DNA of 64,000 nt from Actinomadura mexicana (GCF_900188105.1 NZ_FZNP01000024.1:1-64000); one strand, 5' to 3'; shown: positions 42,100 through 51,820, counted from the stretch's first letter. Notes: a model not told the origin generated them from the letters alone. A program made the numbers and translations.

Positions 42100-43014
42100 A
42101 TGGCCGTGTCCATGCAGCCCGAACCTCCCCAGATGATCGGCCCGTACCGCGTGGTCGCCCGGCTCGGTTCCGGTGGCATGGGCGAGGTGTTCCTCGGGGC
42201 GTCACCCAGCAGGCGGCTGGTCGCCGTGAAGGTCATCCGGCCGGAACTGCTGGACGATCCCAGGTGGCGGGAGCGGTTCCGCCGCGAGGTCACCTCGGCG
42301 CGCTCCGTGAGCGGCTTCTACACGGCGCCCGTCGTCGACGCCGATCCGGACGCGGCCCGGCCGTGGCTGGCGACGCAGTACATCCGCGGCGTGAGTCTTT
42401 CCGAGGTGGTCCGGGAGAAGGGGCCGCTCCAGGAGCAGACGGCCTGCCGGCTGGGAGCCGGATTGGCCGAGGCGCTCATCGCGATCCACGGGGCGGGGAT
42501 CGTCCACCGCGACCTGAAGCCGTCCAACGTCCTGCTGGCGTCGGACGGGCCGCGGGTCATCGACTTCGGCATCGCCCGGCTCCTGGACGCGCTGCCGCTC
42601 TCGCGCACGGAGATCCTGGGGACGCCCGCGTACATGTCACCGGAACAGGCCCTCGGCGACCCCGTCCATCCGGAAAGCGACGTGTTCTCCCTCGGCTCGA
42701 CGCTCGTCTTCGCGGCGACCGGCGCGGCGCCGTTCGGTGGCGGGCGCAAGGTTCGCGGACGGATCGTCTACGGCGAACCCGACCTAGCGCTCCTGCCGGC
42801 TCCCATGCTGGGGCTCGTCACGCGCTGCCTCACCAAGGACCCCGGGGAACGTCCGACACCCGAGCAGATCCTCGTCGCCCTGAGCACGCTGCTGGACGCG
42901 CACTACGGCGACGAGTGGCCGCCCATGGACGTCGAGCAGTTGATCGACGTCCAGGAGCGGACACTGGTCGAGTTGACGGCGGAGCAGCCGACCGTGCGTG
43001 TGCCGCACGAATAG
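42100..43014 (+). CDS. soluble Ser/Thr protein kinase
   Basis: The product of about 304 residues is a single kinase domain: glycine loop LGSGGMGEVFLG, lysine in RLVAVKVI, catalytic loop HRDLKPSNVLL, DFG in VIDFGIARLL, GTPAYMSPEQAL, and SDVFSLGSTLVFAATG. All catalytic residues are present. There is no membrane helix or PASTA region; a C-terminal tail of about 45 residues follows the domain, so it is a cytoplasmic Hanks-type kinase. The start is uncertain: ATG at 42100, with 42112 or a TTG at 42076 as alternatives, none with a clear ribosome-binding site. No substrate is evident. Confidence 0.88.
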   Translation: MAVSMQPEPPQMIGPYRVVARLGSGGMGEVFLGASPSRRLVAVKVIRPELLDDPRWRERFRREVTSARSVSGFYTAPVVDADPDAARPWLATQYIRGVSLSEVVREKGPLQEQTACRLGAGLAEALIAIHGAGIVHRDLKPSNVLLASDGPRVIDFGIARLLDALPLSRTEILGTPAYMSPEQALGDPVHPESDVFSLGSTLVFAATGAAPFGGGRKVRGRIVYGEPDLALLPAPMLGLVTRCLTKDPGERPTPEQILVALSTLLDAHYGDEWPPMDVEQLIDVQERTLVELTAEQPTVRVPHE

Positions 43015-43480
43015 GACGTGCACAGGGCCATACGGCCGGTCGGCCATGGCGGCAGGGGGCTGAGATTCTTCTCACTTTCGCCGGCTTCGCCGGCAGGGCG
43101 CCGAGGGGCCTCCGTGGCATCCTCTCCCGTTGCGCGAGATCATGAGAACGCCGCGCCGGCCGACCGGCCGGTGAACGACCGGCGGGGAGGGCGAAATTTG
43201 GTCGATCGCTGCTGACCGTCCGACTTTCTGCCCAGGCCAGCCGGACCAGGCGTTACGGGCTGACTCGTCCCGTTCCGGTGCAGGGGCGAACAGGTCCGGG
43301 GACGCCGCGTCCGCGAGCACCGGTGGGGCGGGCACGACGAGACGTGAGCGGCTCGCGCACCCGCCGCGACCGGTCGGTCCGCCGTCAACGGGGACGGCCC
43401 GGATCAGCCCCTGTGATCACGTGGATACGATGAAACCGGAACGTCTACGCAGGTGTGGACGCAGTTGGGAGTGAGCGAGT
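43015..43480. other. intergenic region upstream of citrate synthase gene
   Basis: No gene supported. It includes a small hairpin GCCGG-CTTCG-CCGGC (43080-43094) after the kinase gene, which contains the reverse complement of the core of the 29852 tandem repeat. Confidence 0.5.
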
Positions 43481-44764
<1,284 letters not shown>

Positions 44765-44810
44765 CGGCGGTTCCCGAGCGCGGCCCCGGGACGGCGGACT
44801 CATCGTGCGC

Positions 44811-44836
44811 GGCGGGCGGGGGACCCCCCGCCCGCC
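44811..44836 (+). terminator. gltA terminator hairpin
   Basis: GGCGGGCGGG (44811-44820) pairs perfectly with CCCGCCCGCC (44827-44836) around a 6-base loop, 47 bases after the gltA stop. Confidence 0.7.
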
Positions 44837-45161
44837 CATGATCATCTCCTGGGACACCGCCGGGTCTGCCGATGCCGCTGGGGATCACCAGCTCGCTGAG
44901 GGCATCGCCGAATCCGCGTACGAGGGGGTCATCGACTCCACGAACGTCGTCATCGCCATCGGCGCTCCCGACCACGTCAGCCCTGACGGAGATGACAGGA
45001 CGACGGTCCTCACCGACCTGCCGACCTTGCACGCCACCGCGCCGCCCGTCCGCCGGCGGGCGGGCTCGATCAACGGGTTGGTCCCTGACCTGCGCGTTCC
45101 GACTCCCACCGGGAGGGCTCGGCCTGCCGCCGGCCCGGCCGTTCCGCGACGCGGGCAGCGG

Positions 45162-45182
45162 TTATCCACAGAATCTCGTTCT
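45162..45182 (+). promoter_or_regulatory. conserved box, copy 3
   Basis: TTATCCACA (45162-45170) runs into AGAAT-CTC-GTTCT (45170-45182). The ATG of paralog B is 71 bases downstream. Confidence 0.65.
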
Positions 45183-45253
45183 CCTCGGCCCACCTGGCGG
45201 CCTCCTCGATGCTGGACCTCGCATGCCGGTCCACCGGCCACGAGGAGGCTGCA

Positions 45254-46168
45254 ATGCGCGTCACCATCACGGTCCCCGAAGAGACGACCGCCGATTTCGT
45301 CGTCGCGACCGACAGGAACCCCGGCGACCTGTCGGCGGCGATCCTCCGGAGGTTCTCCGGCTCCTTCGCGGCGGCGATGTCGGAACGGCTCGGTTCTCCC
45401 CGACTCGCGCTCGCCTGCCACCCCGCGGTGAACTCACCGTGGGACCTCTCCGGAGTCACCGGCCCGGACGCCGACGACACCGGAAGGCTCCGCCAAGCGA
45501 CGCAGCACATCGGCGTCACATCGGTCCTGCCCGCCGGTGATCTGCCGTTAGGGCCTCACCTCGCCCGCGCCGCGGCGAAGGCGATCGCCGAATCGGTCTG
45601 CGGCGTGCTCGTGGACCCTGTATCGAGCCAGGTCCTGCCCGTCGTGCCGTTCGGGAGATTCGACGAGTTCGCCCTCGCCGACGACTGGCTCGGGGTCGCC
45701 CTGCCGCCCTACAGGAACTCCGGCCGCTGCGCCGCCGACGAGGACGACATCGACGGCTGCGCCTGCGTCTACCTCACGACCCGGGGGCTGTGCCGGTTCG
45801 GCCTGCCCGAACTGCAGATCACCGACGTCGCCTGCCCGCATGACCTGGCCGCGCTCAACGTCCTGCGCACCGCCGCCCAGCGGCTGCTGCCACTCGGCAG
45901 GCATCCAGGAGCGCACGCCCTGCCCGCGGAGTTGCTGCTGACGAGCGCCGACTTCTCCGCCTTCTGGGGCAACCGCGACCCCATGTGGGACGACGGCCCT
46001 CTCGGCGTACGCCTCATCGAGGTGACGCCCCACCGCCTGGCCGTACGCCCGCCCGCGGATTTTCCGGGCACGCTGAACGAGTGGCTGTGGGACGAACTCC
46101 CGCCCGTCCTGCATGAACTGCTCAGCTGCGAACCGGACCACGCCACGGCGGGCCGTCCGAGTGGCTAA
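45254..46168 (+). CDS. uncharacterised Cys-containing protein, paralog B
   Basis: The 304-residue protein is homologous along its length to the 36774 gene. It shares FALADDWLGVALPPYR..GRC, DGCACVYLTTRGLCRFGLPELQ, ITDVACPHDLAALNVLRTAAQRLL, DFSAFWG and GTLNEWLWDELPP. The cysteines and CPHD motif are conserved, and N-termini are related but diverged (TITVPEETTADFVVAT against TITFPIPSTTTSRFAV). GAGGAGG is 5 bases before the ATG. Like paralog A it is preceded by the TTATCCACA box. It is followed 11 bases later by the MazG-like gene, probably in the same operon. Function unknown. Confidence 0.75.
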   Translation: MRVTITVPEETTADFVVATDRNPGDLSAAILRRFSGSFAAAMSERLGSPRLALACHPAVNSPWDLSGVTGPDADDTGRLRQATQHIGVTSVLPAGDLPLGPHLARAAAKAIAESVCGVLVDPVSSQVLPVVPFGRFDEFALADDWLGVALPPYRNSGRCAADEDDIDGCACVYLTTRGLCRFGLPELQITDVACPHDLAALNVLRTAAQRLLPLGRHPGAHALPAELLLTSADFSAFWGNRDPMWDDGPLGVRLIEVTPHRLAVRPPADFPGTLNEWLWDELPPVLHELLSCEPDHATAGRPSG

Positions 46169-46170
46169 CG

Positions 46171-46224
46171 TCGTCGGGCATGGAGCAGTCGTCGGGCATA
46201 GAGAAGTCATCGGGCATGGAGAAC
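46171..46224 (+). repeat. 18-bp repeat, three units, over a start codon
   Basis: Units at 46171, 46189 and 46207 share TCGTCGGGCATGGAG-like sequence with a few changes. Units 1 and 3 carry ATG in frame, unit 2 ATA. Confidence 0.85.
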
Positions 46225-46866
46225 GAGCAGGCACCGGGATCGCTCGCGAGGGCGCTGGCGGATGTGGTGGCAGAACGTGAAGCCCAGGACCGGATGTGGG
46301 GCGTTCAGGATTTCCCTGACGGGACCGAGCCGGGTTTCACCGCACGCGCAGAGGAGGCGAAGCAGGAATGCGCCGCGGCATGGGCGCGTGGCGAGCTGAC
46401 GTGGCGCCACATCCTCACCGAGGAGTTCTACGAGGCTTTGGCCGAGTCCGACCCGCGAAGCCTCCGTAACGAACTGGTCCAGACGGCGGCTGTCGCCCTC
46501 AAGTGGGTCCAGTGCCTCGACCGGCGGCACGGCGGGACCGTCCACCAGACCAGGGACGGACGCCGATCCGAGAAGCTCGTCCGCGATCGGATCCCCGAGA
46601 TCATCCGGGGTGCGGGCGGGTCCCCGCAAACGCGGACCGCCGCCCAAGAGGAACAGGCGGTGCTGCTGCGCAACAAGCTCTACGAGGAGGCCGGCGAGTA
46701 CAGCGCGACCGGCGATCCCGCGGAGCTCGCCGACCTTCTGGAGGTACTTCACGCCCTCGCCGCTCTCCACGGCCTCACGCCCGAGCAATTGGAAGAGCAC
46801 CGCGCTGCCAAGGCGGCGGAACGAGGAGCGTTCTCCAAGCGCCACGTCCTTCGCCTCTCCCACTGA
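46180..46866 (+). CDS. tandem MazG-like NTP pyrophosphohydrolase
   Basis: The 228-residue protein seems to hold two all-alpha nucleotide-pyrophosphatase-like halves. The first (about residues 20-115) has AEREAQDRMWGVQDFPDG and EEFYEALAESDPRSLRNELVQTAAVALKWV. The second (about 128-225) has EKLVRDRIPEIIRGAGG and LRNKLYEEAGEYSATGDPAELADLLEVLHALA, a MazG-type ExxE...ExxD metal site. Such enzymes hydrolyse non-canonical NTPs or regulate nucleotide pools, including in phage-related settings. The start may be 46180 or 46216; both lie in an 18-base repeat. It directly follows paralog B. Confidence 0.75.
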   Translation: MEQSSGIEKSSGMENEQAPGSLARALADVVAEREAQDRMWGVQDFPDGTEPGFTARAEEAKQECAAAWARGELTWRHILTEEFYEALAESDPRSLRNELVQTAAVALKWVQCLDRRHGGTVHQTRDGRRSEKLVRDRIPEIIRGAGGSPQTRTAAQEEQAVLLRNKLYEEAGEYSATGDPAELADLLEVLHALAALHGLTPEQLEEHRAAKAAERGAFSKRHVLRLSH

Positions 46867-47189
46867 CCTTCCGAGCGATCAGGGGCGGAGCGTTACGGCG
46901 GGGCCGTGAGGGCCTCCTGGAATGCCGATGCAGATGTCGCAATCCACACCGAACCCGGAGGCCCTCCCTCATCCCAAGATCATCAGCTGCGAGTCGTCAA
47001 CGTCCACAACCTCCGTGACCAGAACAACTAGCCGACCACCTCAAGCTTCTCCCGGTCCGCGGAGGCAGCGCGACAGAAACGCCAGCGCATCCGGGGAGGC
47101 GCTCGGCCTGGGGAGGCGCTGCTTTTGGGTGGTTCTGAGGCTGGTTTGGTGGGGGTGGTGTTGAGGGCCTCGCCGGGAGCACTTGGGGG
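46867..47189. other. intergenic region before bioB end
   Basis: No gene supported. Short frames at 46920-47180 have skewed composition and no start signals; bases 47120-47210 are G-rich on the plus strand. Confidence 0.5.
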
Positions 47190-48341
47190 TTAGGCGTTGG
47201 GGGGAAGGGTTGTGCCGGCTCCGCGGCGGCGCACTGTCACCAGGTCTGCTCGGGCAGGCCCGAGGGGGTGCGGAGGGCGGTCGTCGTCGACCTCTCCTCG
47301 TTCGGGTTCGTCATCGGACGTGGAGGCCCTCGATCGCCTTCGGTGTTCGGGCAGCGTGGTGGTGGCCGTGCCTTCGACCTCGAAGCCCGCGTCGGCGATC
47401 ATGTCGAGATCGGCCCTGCCTGCCTGCCCCTCGCTGGTCAGGTAGTCGCCCAGGAAGATCGAGTTGACCACGTGCAGTGCGAGGGGCTGAAGCGTCCGCA
47501 GATGGATCTCCCGCCCGCCGGCGAGACGCACCTCCACGTCCGGGCAGACGAAACGCACCATCGCCAGTATCCGCAGGCAGCGCTGCGGGGTGAGGGCCCA
47601 CTTCTCGGCCATCGGGGTTCCCTCGAACGGGATCAGGAAGTTCACCGGGACCGAGTCCACGTCCAGATCGCGCAGCGCGAAGACCACGTCCACCAGGTCC
47701 GCGTCGCTCTCCCCCATACCGGCGATCAGCCCGGAACAGGCCGACAGTCCTGCCGCCTTGGTCTGCCGTACGGTGTCGACCCGGTCGCCGAACTCGTGCG
47801 TGGTGCAGATGTCCGCATACGCGGCTTCGGCGGTGTTCAGGTTGTGGCTGTAGGCGTGGACGCCGGCCTCTTGCAGCCGTCCCGCCTGCGCGCCGGACAG
47901 CAGTCCGAGACAGGCGCAGATCTCCACGTCCTCGTCGCGTTCCTTGATCGCCGAGATGATGCCGGCGACCCGCTCCACGTCCCGGTCCGACGGACCGCGC
48001 CCGCTGGCCACCAGGCACACGCGCTTGGCGCCACCGGACACGCCCGCTCCGGCCGCCGCGGCCGCCTCGTCGGGCTTCAGCCAGGTGTAGGTCAGGACCC
48101 CCGCCTTCGACCCCAGCCGCTGCGAGCAGTACGAGCAGTCCTCAGGACAGAGCCCCGACTTCAGATTGACCAGATAGTTGAGCTTGACCCGGCGCCCGAA
48201 CCAGTGCCGGCGTACCTTGCCGGCGGCGGCCACCACGTCGAGCAACTCGTCATCAGAGGTTTCCAGCACCGCGAGCGCCTCGGCCCGGGACAACGGCTCC
48301 CGGCGCAGCCCCTTGCCGATCAGTGTCTCCAACAGGTCCAT
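47190..48341 (-). CDS. bioB: biotin synthase
   Basis: BioB inserts sulfur into dethiobiotin in the last step of biotin synthesis, using a radical-SAM 4Fe-4S and a second cluster. The 383-residue protein has the radical-SAM motif CPEDCSYC (C-x3-C-x2-C), the NLNTAEAAYADICTTHEF segment, GLIAGMGESDADLV, and the C-terminal VTVRRRGAGTTLPPNA common in actinomycete BioB. Met at 48341 is preceded by GAGG; the frame opens further to 48386. No other bio genes are adjacent, so the pathway must be encoded elsewhere. Confidence 0.95.
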   Translation of the reverse strand: MDLLETLIGKGLRREPLSRAEALAVLETSDDELLDVVAAAGKVRRHWFGRRVKLNYLVNLKSGLCPEDCSYCSQRLGSKAGVLTYTWLKPDEAAAAAGAGVSGGAKRVCLVASGRGPSDRDVERVAGIISAIKERDEDVEICACLGLLSGAQAGRLQEAGVHAYSHNLNTAEAAYADICTTHEFGDRVDTVRQTKAAGLSACSGLIAGMGESDADLVDVVFALRDLDVDSVPVNFLIPFEGTPMAEKWALTPQRCLRILAMVRFVCPDVEVRLAGGREIHLRTLQPLALHVVNSIFLGDYLTSEGQAGRADLDMIADAGFEVEGTATTTLPEHRRRSRASTSDDEPERGEVDDDRPPHPLGPARADLVTVRRRGAGTTLPPNA

Positions 48342-48776
48342 GGCGGCGATCCTCGCCTCCTGCGCACGCCACGCCAAGGTACGCACCGGACAAGAAGGCC
48401 GATCAAGATCTGTCGCTCACGGCAGCGCGAGGCGCACGCGGGCAACGCCTGCCGACTCGGTGCGACGGGCCCTCCGGGCGCCGCTTCCAGGACGCTTGGC
48501 TCCCGTTCACTTGCAGGGAAATGCTCGGGAGGCGGTTCAGCGTCGCGAGCGCCCGGCGCGCGAGCGGGCGCGGCGCGCGAGCGGGCGCGGCGCGCGAGCG
48601 GGCGCGGCGCGCGAGCGGGCGCGGCGCGCGAGCGGGGGCGGGCGCGGTGCGGGGGCGGGCGCGGTGCGGGGGCGGGCTCTCCTTGCGGACGGCGGAGCCA
48701 GCGCCCCACGCGCGGACGTGGGGCGTTCGGCACGGCCGGTAGGCGGGGAGGGCAGTGCGTACGGGCCTGGAAGGGG
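48342..48776. other. intergenic region with minisatellite
   Basis: No gene supported; the open frames arise from the GC repeat array at 48561-48679. Confidence 0.6.
48561..48679. repeat. 17-bp minisatellite, seven units
   Basis: Four identical units of CGAGCGGGCGCGGCGCG (starting 48561, 48578, 48595, 48612) are followed by three diverged units with the same 17-base period (48629, 48646, 48663). A partial unit precedes them. The period is not a multiple of 3, so the array is non-coding. Confidence 0.9.
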
Positions 48777-49031
48777 TCAGGACCAGACTTGATGGAGGGT
48801 CCAGGGGCCGGGCGTATGGGGAGCGATGACCTCGGCGATCGCAGGGCCGTCCGGTGTCGCCACCTGAAGGCGGTAGAACCTCGCCTGGCCTGGGGCCTGC
48901 CATTCTTCGAGGACCCGGCGCACGTGGTAGCGGCCTCGGGGGCCGGTGATCTGGGAGGGGCGGCCCATGGGTGTGGTCTCCGCCGAGACCGGTTCATCGA
49001 TCAGCACGAGACGACAAGCTAGCCCGAACAC
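48777..49031 (-). CDS. small DUF6504-like protein
   Basis: The 84-residue protein ends ITGPRGRYHVRRVLEEWQAPGQARFYRLQVATPDGPAIAEVIAPHTPGPWTLHQVW (shown only to indicate the pattern up to GRYHVRRVLEEW). The core F/Y-x-W/R-R-x-Y-x-V-x-x-V-L-x-x-W with a C-terminal W resembles DUF6504, a small actinobacterial family that, from memory, is often near ImuB/DnaE2-type SOS polymerase genes. The start may be the GTG at 49031 or at 49007; neither has a good ribosome-binding site. A LexA-box-like dyad overlaps the first start, which favours the second. Confidence 0.6.
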   Translation of the reverse strand: MFGLACRLVLIDEPVSAETTPMGRPSQITGPRGRYHVRRVLEEWQAPGQARFYRLQVATPDGPAIAEVIAPHTPGPWTLHQVWS

Positions 49032-49038
49032 ACGTTCG
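49025..49038. promoter_or_regulatory. SOS (LexA) box-like dyad
   Basis: CGAAC-ACAC-GTTCG, flanked by A on the right, matches the actinobacterial LexA consensus TCGAAC-N4-GTTCGA at 11 of 12 positions. It lies at the start of the DUF6504-like gene and 132 bases before the divergent hydrolase gene. Confidence 0.6.
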
Positions 49039-49169
49039 AAGCGAGCGACACGCCAGGGCGATTCAAAGTATTCAGGCGCACCTGCCTTCCCGGCTCAGGA
49101 CTCGCGGGAAGGGGAGTGTCCGCGGTGCTCGCTAGTGTCGGTGCCGGCGCACTACGGAGGACGATGAAC

Positions 49170-49853
49170 ATGGCGACCTACACGCTCATCCCGGGCGCGG
49201 GTGGACAGGCCTGGTACTGGCATCGTCTGGTGCCGGAGCTGCGGGCGCGAGGGCACGATGCCGTGGCCGTCGAGCTTCCGGCCGGTGATGACGCTGCGGG
49301 CCTGACGGATTACGCCGACACGGTCGTCGAAGCGATCGGCGACCGGACGGACATCATCCTGGTGGCGCAGTCGATGGGCGGCCTCACAGCACCGCTCGTC
49401 TGCGAGCGGCTGCCGGTCGACCTGCTGGTGCTGCTCAACGCCATGGTCCCGTCGCCGGGCGAGACGGGCGGTGATTGGTGGGAGAACACGGGGCAGGCGA
49501 AGGCGATGTCCGACCAGGCGGCCCGCGAGGGACGGACGCCGTCCGCGGAATTCGACGTCGAGGAGTGCTTCTTCCACGACGTGCCGGACGATGTGAAGGC
49601 AGTGGCGCTGTCGCAGGAGCCCGCGCAGTCGTCCACCCCGTTCGCGGAGCCTTGGCCGCTCCACGAGTGGCCCGGCACCCCGACCGTGTTCCTGCAGGCA
49701 CGCGACGACCGCCTCTTCCCGCTGGAGTTCCAGCGAAAGGTGGTCGGCGAACGGCTGGGAATCACCGTGGACGAGATGCCGGGCGGACACCTTGTCGCGC
49801 TGAGCCGGCCCCGGGAACTGGCCGACCGCCTGGAGGCTTATCTCACGCGATGA
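49170..49853 (+). CDS. alpha/beta hydrolase
   Basis: The 227-residue hydrolase of the EST/salicylate-esterase-like branch has PGAGGQAWYWHRLVPELRARGHDAVAVELP at the N-terminus and the nucleophile elbow LVAQSMGGL. The aspartate/C-terminal region is LQARDDRLFPLEFQ, and the catalytic histidine is in MPGGHLVALSRP. The triad is complete. Substrate unknown. GGAGG is 9 bases before the ATG at 49170; an in-frame ATG at 49164 is too close. Confidence 0.9.
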   Translation: MATYTLIPGAGGQAWYWHRLVPELRARGHDAVAVELPAGDDAAGLTDYADTVVEAIGDRTDIILVAQSMGGLTAPLVCERLPVDLLVLLNAMVPSPGETGGDWWENTGQAKAMSDQAAREGRTPSAEFDVEECFFHDVPDDVKAVALSQEPAQSSTPFAEPWPLHEWPGTPTVFLQARDDRLFPLEFQRKVVGERLGITVDEMPGGHLVALSRPRELADRLEAYLTR

Positions 49854-50132
49854 TGCGGCGGCTTGAGGTGTCCGGCCGGCCTTGCGTAGTCCCTGAATCT
49901 TTCGGACCAGCGGGGTGAGGTGCTCGATGCCGAGGACCCAGTCGTCGACATAGCGGTCGACGATGTGGCGGCTGAGGCCTATCCGGATGCTGCGCGCTTC
50001 AAGCCTCCGGCCGTGGAGGGAGCGTTCGGGGCCCCATTGGACATGCACGACCGCCTCCGCGAACCGGCGGCGCCAATCCTCGGAGCTCCGGAAGACGCGG
50101 CGGTCGGGATCGGTCGGTACGGCCGCCGCGAC
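49854..50132 (-). other. unassigned coding-like tail downstream of TetR gene
   Basis: In frame with, and directly after, the stop of the TetR gene (leftward) the sequence stays open and reads like protein: DPDRRVFRSSEDWRRRFAEAVV, then HVQWGPERSLHG and ARSIRIGLSRHIVDRYVDDW. There is no convincing start codon and the frame then runs through the hydrolase gene antisense. It may be the remnant of a small gene; I cannot name it. Confidence 0.35.
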
Positions 50133-50852
50133 TCAAGCGGTTTTCCGGCGGCGGTGGGCCTTCTGGCGGCAGGCGGCGCCGCAGAAGCGGGCGGGACGCC
50201 CCGTCGGGGCCGAGGTGAGAGGCTTTCCGCACACCTCGCACCGCCTTTCGTTACGCTCCCCGGACCGTGTTTCGTCTTCTTTCGTTACGGGCCGGAGGGC
50301 GTCGCACGCCAGTGCCGTCATGCGTCCGGGACGGCCCTCGGGGCGCTGCCGGCGTTCCATCAGCATGGCCCCGACCATGAGGGTGCGGACGTCGTGCACG
50401 TTCACGTCCGGGCGGACCTCGCCGGCGGCCTGCGCCCGCCGCAGCAGCTCGTCCAGGACGGCGGTGAACTGCTCGTCCGTGCCGCAGGCGTCGAGCGTTC
50501 GCAGGTCCGCGGCCAGAGCGTCGCACAGGGCGTGGTTGAACATCGCGCGCTCCACGACCCGCATGAGGAAGCCGTAGAAGGCCTCCCCCGGCTGCTCCGC
50601 GTGGACGAGGGCCTGCGCCTCGTCCACGATCCGCTCGATGCGATCCGTGACGACCGCCTGGAACAGGGCTTCCTTGGTCGGGAAGTGGCGATAGACGGTC
50701 CCGGCTCCGACGCCCGCCCGGCGGGCGATGTCGTCGAGCGGGACGAGGCGGCCGTCCGCGGCGAACGCCTCGAACGCGGCCTCCAGTATGCGTTCGCGGT
50801 TCCGGCGCGCGTCGGCGCGCTGGGGCCGTCCGCTCACCGGCGCCTCCTCCAT
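50133..50852 (-). CDS. TetR-family regulator with C-terminal zinc-finger-like tail
   Basis: The 239-residue protein has an N-terminal TetR DNA-binding domain (RERILEAAFEAFAADGRLVPLDDIARRAGVGAGTVYRHFPTKEALF, described in parts), a normal ligand domain, and an extra C-terminal tail of about 40 residues with RCEVCGKPL and RPARFCGAACRQKAHRRR (C-x2-C...C-x3-C). The tail looks like a zinc ribbon. It is divergent from an LLM oxidoreductase gene, and a perfect 7-bp dyad lies between them, so autorepression and repression of the oxidoreductase are likely. Confidence 0.85.
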   Translation of the reverse strand: MEEAPVSGRPQRADARRNRERILEAAFEAFAADGRLVPLDDIARRAGVGAGTVYRHFPTKEALFQAVVTDRIERIVDEAQALVHAEQPGEAFYGFLMRVVERAMFNHALCDALAADLRTLDACGTDEQFTAVLDELLRRAQAAGEVRPDVNVHDVRTLMVGAMLMERRQRPEGRPGRMTALACDALRPVTKEDETRSGERNERRCEVCGKPLTSAPTGRPARFCGAACRQKAHRRRKTA

Positions 50853-50869
50853 CGGTTGACAAGCGGGGC

Positions 50870-50888
50870 GGACGTTCCGGTAACGTCC
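50870..50888. promoter_or_regulatory. TetR operator candidate
   Basis: GGACGTT-CCGGT-AACGTCC is a perfect 7-bp inverted repeat with a 5-base centre in the 71-base divergent gap. TTGACA at 50856-50861 and TAACGT at 50881-50886 (19-base spacing) overlap it on the plus strand. Confidence 0.7.
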
Positions 50889-50923
50889 TAAGCGGGTTGA
50901 TCGTTCCGATTATAGGAGGACCG

Positions 50924-51820
50924 ATGGCGGCGGTGGACGAGGCGCGGGCCGGGCTCGGCAGGATCGGCGTCGGGCTCGTGACGCCCATCGCGCCGGCCGA
51001 CGACTGGCGGCGTGCGGCGCAGCGCGTGGAGCGGGCGGGTTACGGGGCGATATGGGTGAACGAGGCCATCGGCGGCCGGGAGGTGTTCACGCAGCTGAGC
51101 GTGATGCTCGCGGCAACGGAGCGGATCGTTCTCGGCTCGGCGATCGCGAACCTGTGGGCGCGGCATCCCGCCGCCATGCAGGGCGCCGCGTCGGTCCTGG
51201 CCGACGCCTACCCCGGACGGCTCGCGCTCGGCGTGGGCGTCAGCATGGGGGCGATCGTGGAGCAGAGCGGGCAGAAGTGGACCAGCCCGCTGAACCGGAT
51301 GCGAGAGTACCTCGACGGCATGGACGCGGCCGTCGAAGCGGCTCCGGTACCCGGGAAGCCCTTCCCGCGGCTGCTGGCGGCCCTCGGCCCGAAGATGCAG
51401 GAACTGGCCCGGGACCGCGCGGACGGAGCCCTTCCCGCCGCGATGCCCGCCGAGCACACCAGGCAGGCCCGAGAAAGGCTCGGCGACGACAAGCTGCTCA
51501 TCGTCATGCAGACCGCCATCCTCGAGACGGATCCGGTGAAGGCGCGCGGGCTCGCGAGAGGGACCCGGATGCTGGAGCTTCCGGGCTCGCCCTATGTCCG
51601 CTCGCTCAAGGCGCTCGGATACGGGGACGAAGCGGTCTCCGGCGGCGGCTCCGACGAGGTCGTCGACGCCTGCTTCAACTGGGGCGACGAGGCCGCCATC
51701 GCCGAACGGATCCGGGGACACCTCGACGCGGGAGCCGACCACGTCTGCGTCACGGTGTTCGCACCAGACCTGGCCTCGGCCGCCGACCAGTACGAACGCC
51801 TGGCCCCGGCCCTTCTCTGA
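50924..51820 (+). CDS. LLM-class F420-dependent oxidoreductase
   Basis: The 298-residue luciferase-like barrel has RIGVGLVTPIAPADDWRRAAQRVERAGYGAIWVNE, ERIVLGSAIANLWARHPAAMQGAASVLADAYPGRLALGVG (in parts) and RLLAALGPKMQELARDRADGALPA, which fit the TIGR03620-like branch. It probably uses F420. AGGAGGA is 3-9 bases before the ATG at 50924. Control by the divergent TetR protein is likely. Substrate unknown. Confidence 0.88.
   Translation: MAAVDEARAGLGRIGVGLVTPIAPADDWRRAAQRVERAGYGAIWVNEAIGGREVFTQLSVMLAATERIVLGSAIANLWARHPAAMQGAASVLADAYPGRLALGVGVSMGAIVEQSGQKWTSPLNRMREYLDGMDAAVEAAPVPGKPFPRLLAALGPKMQELARDRADGALPAAMPAEHTRQARERLGDDKLLIVMQTAILETDPVKARGLARGTRMLELPGSPYVRSLKALGYGDEAVSGGGSDEVVDACFNWGDEAAIAERIRGHLDAGADHVCVTVFAPDLASAADQYERLAPALL

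Larger units (their letters stand above)
44765..45253. other. intergenic region upstream of paralog B
   Basis: After the gltA terminator no gene is supported; frames across it lack start signals. The TTATCCACA box (45162-45182) lies near its right end. Confidence 0.5.

Noticed and set aside
46922..47164. Open frame of 80 codons between the MazG-like gene and bioB.
   Set aside because: No start signal; composition is Pro/Ser/Thr-rich and then G-tract-derived.
48561..48679. CRISPR-like array.
   Set aside because: Units are directly adjacent without spacers; it is a minisatellite.
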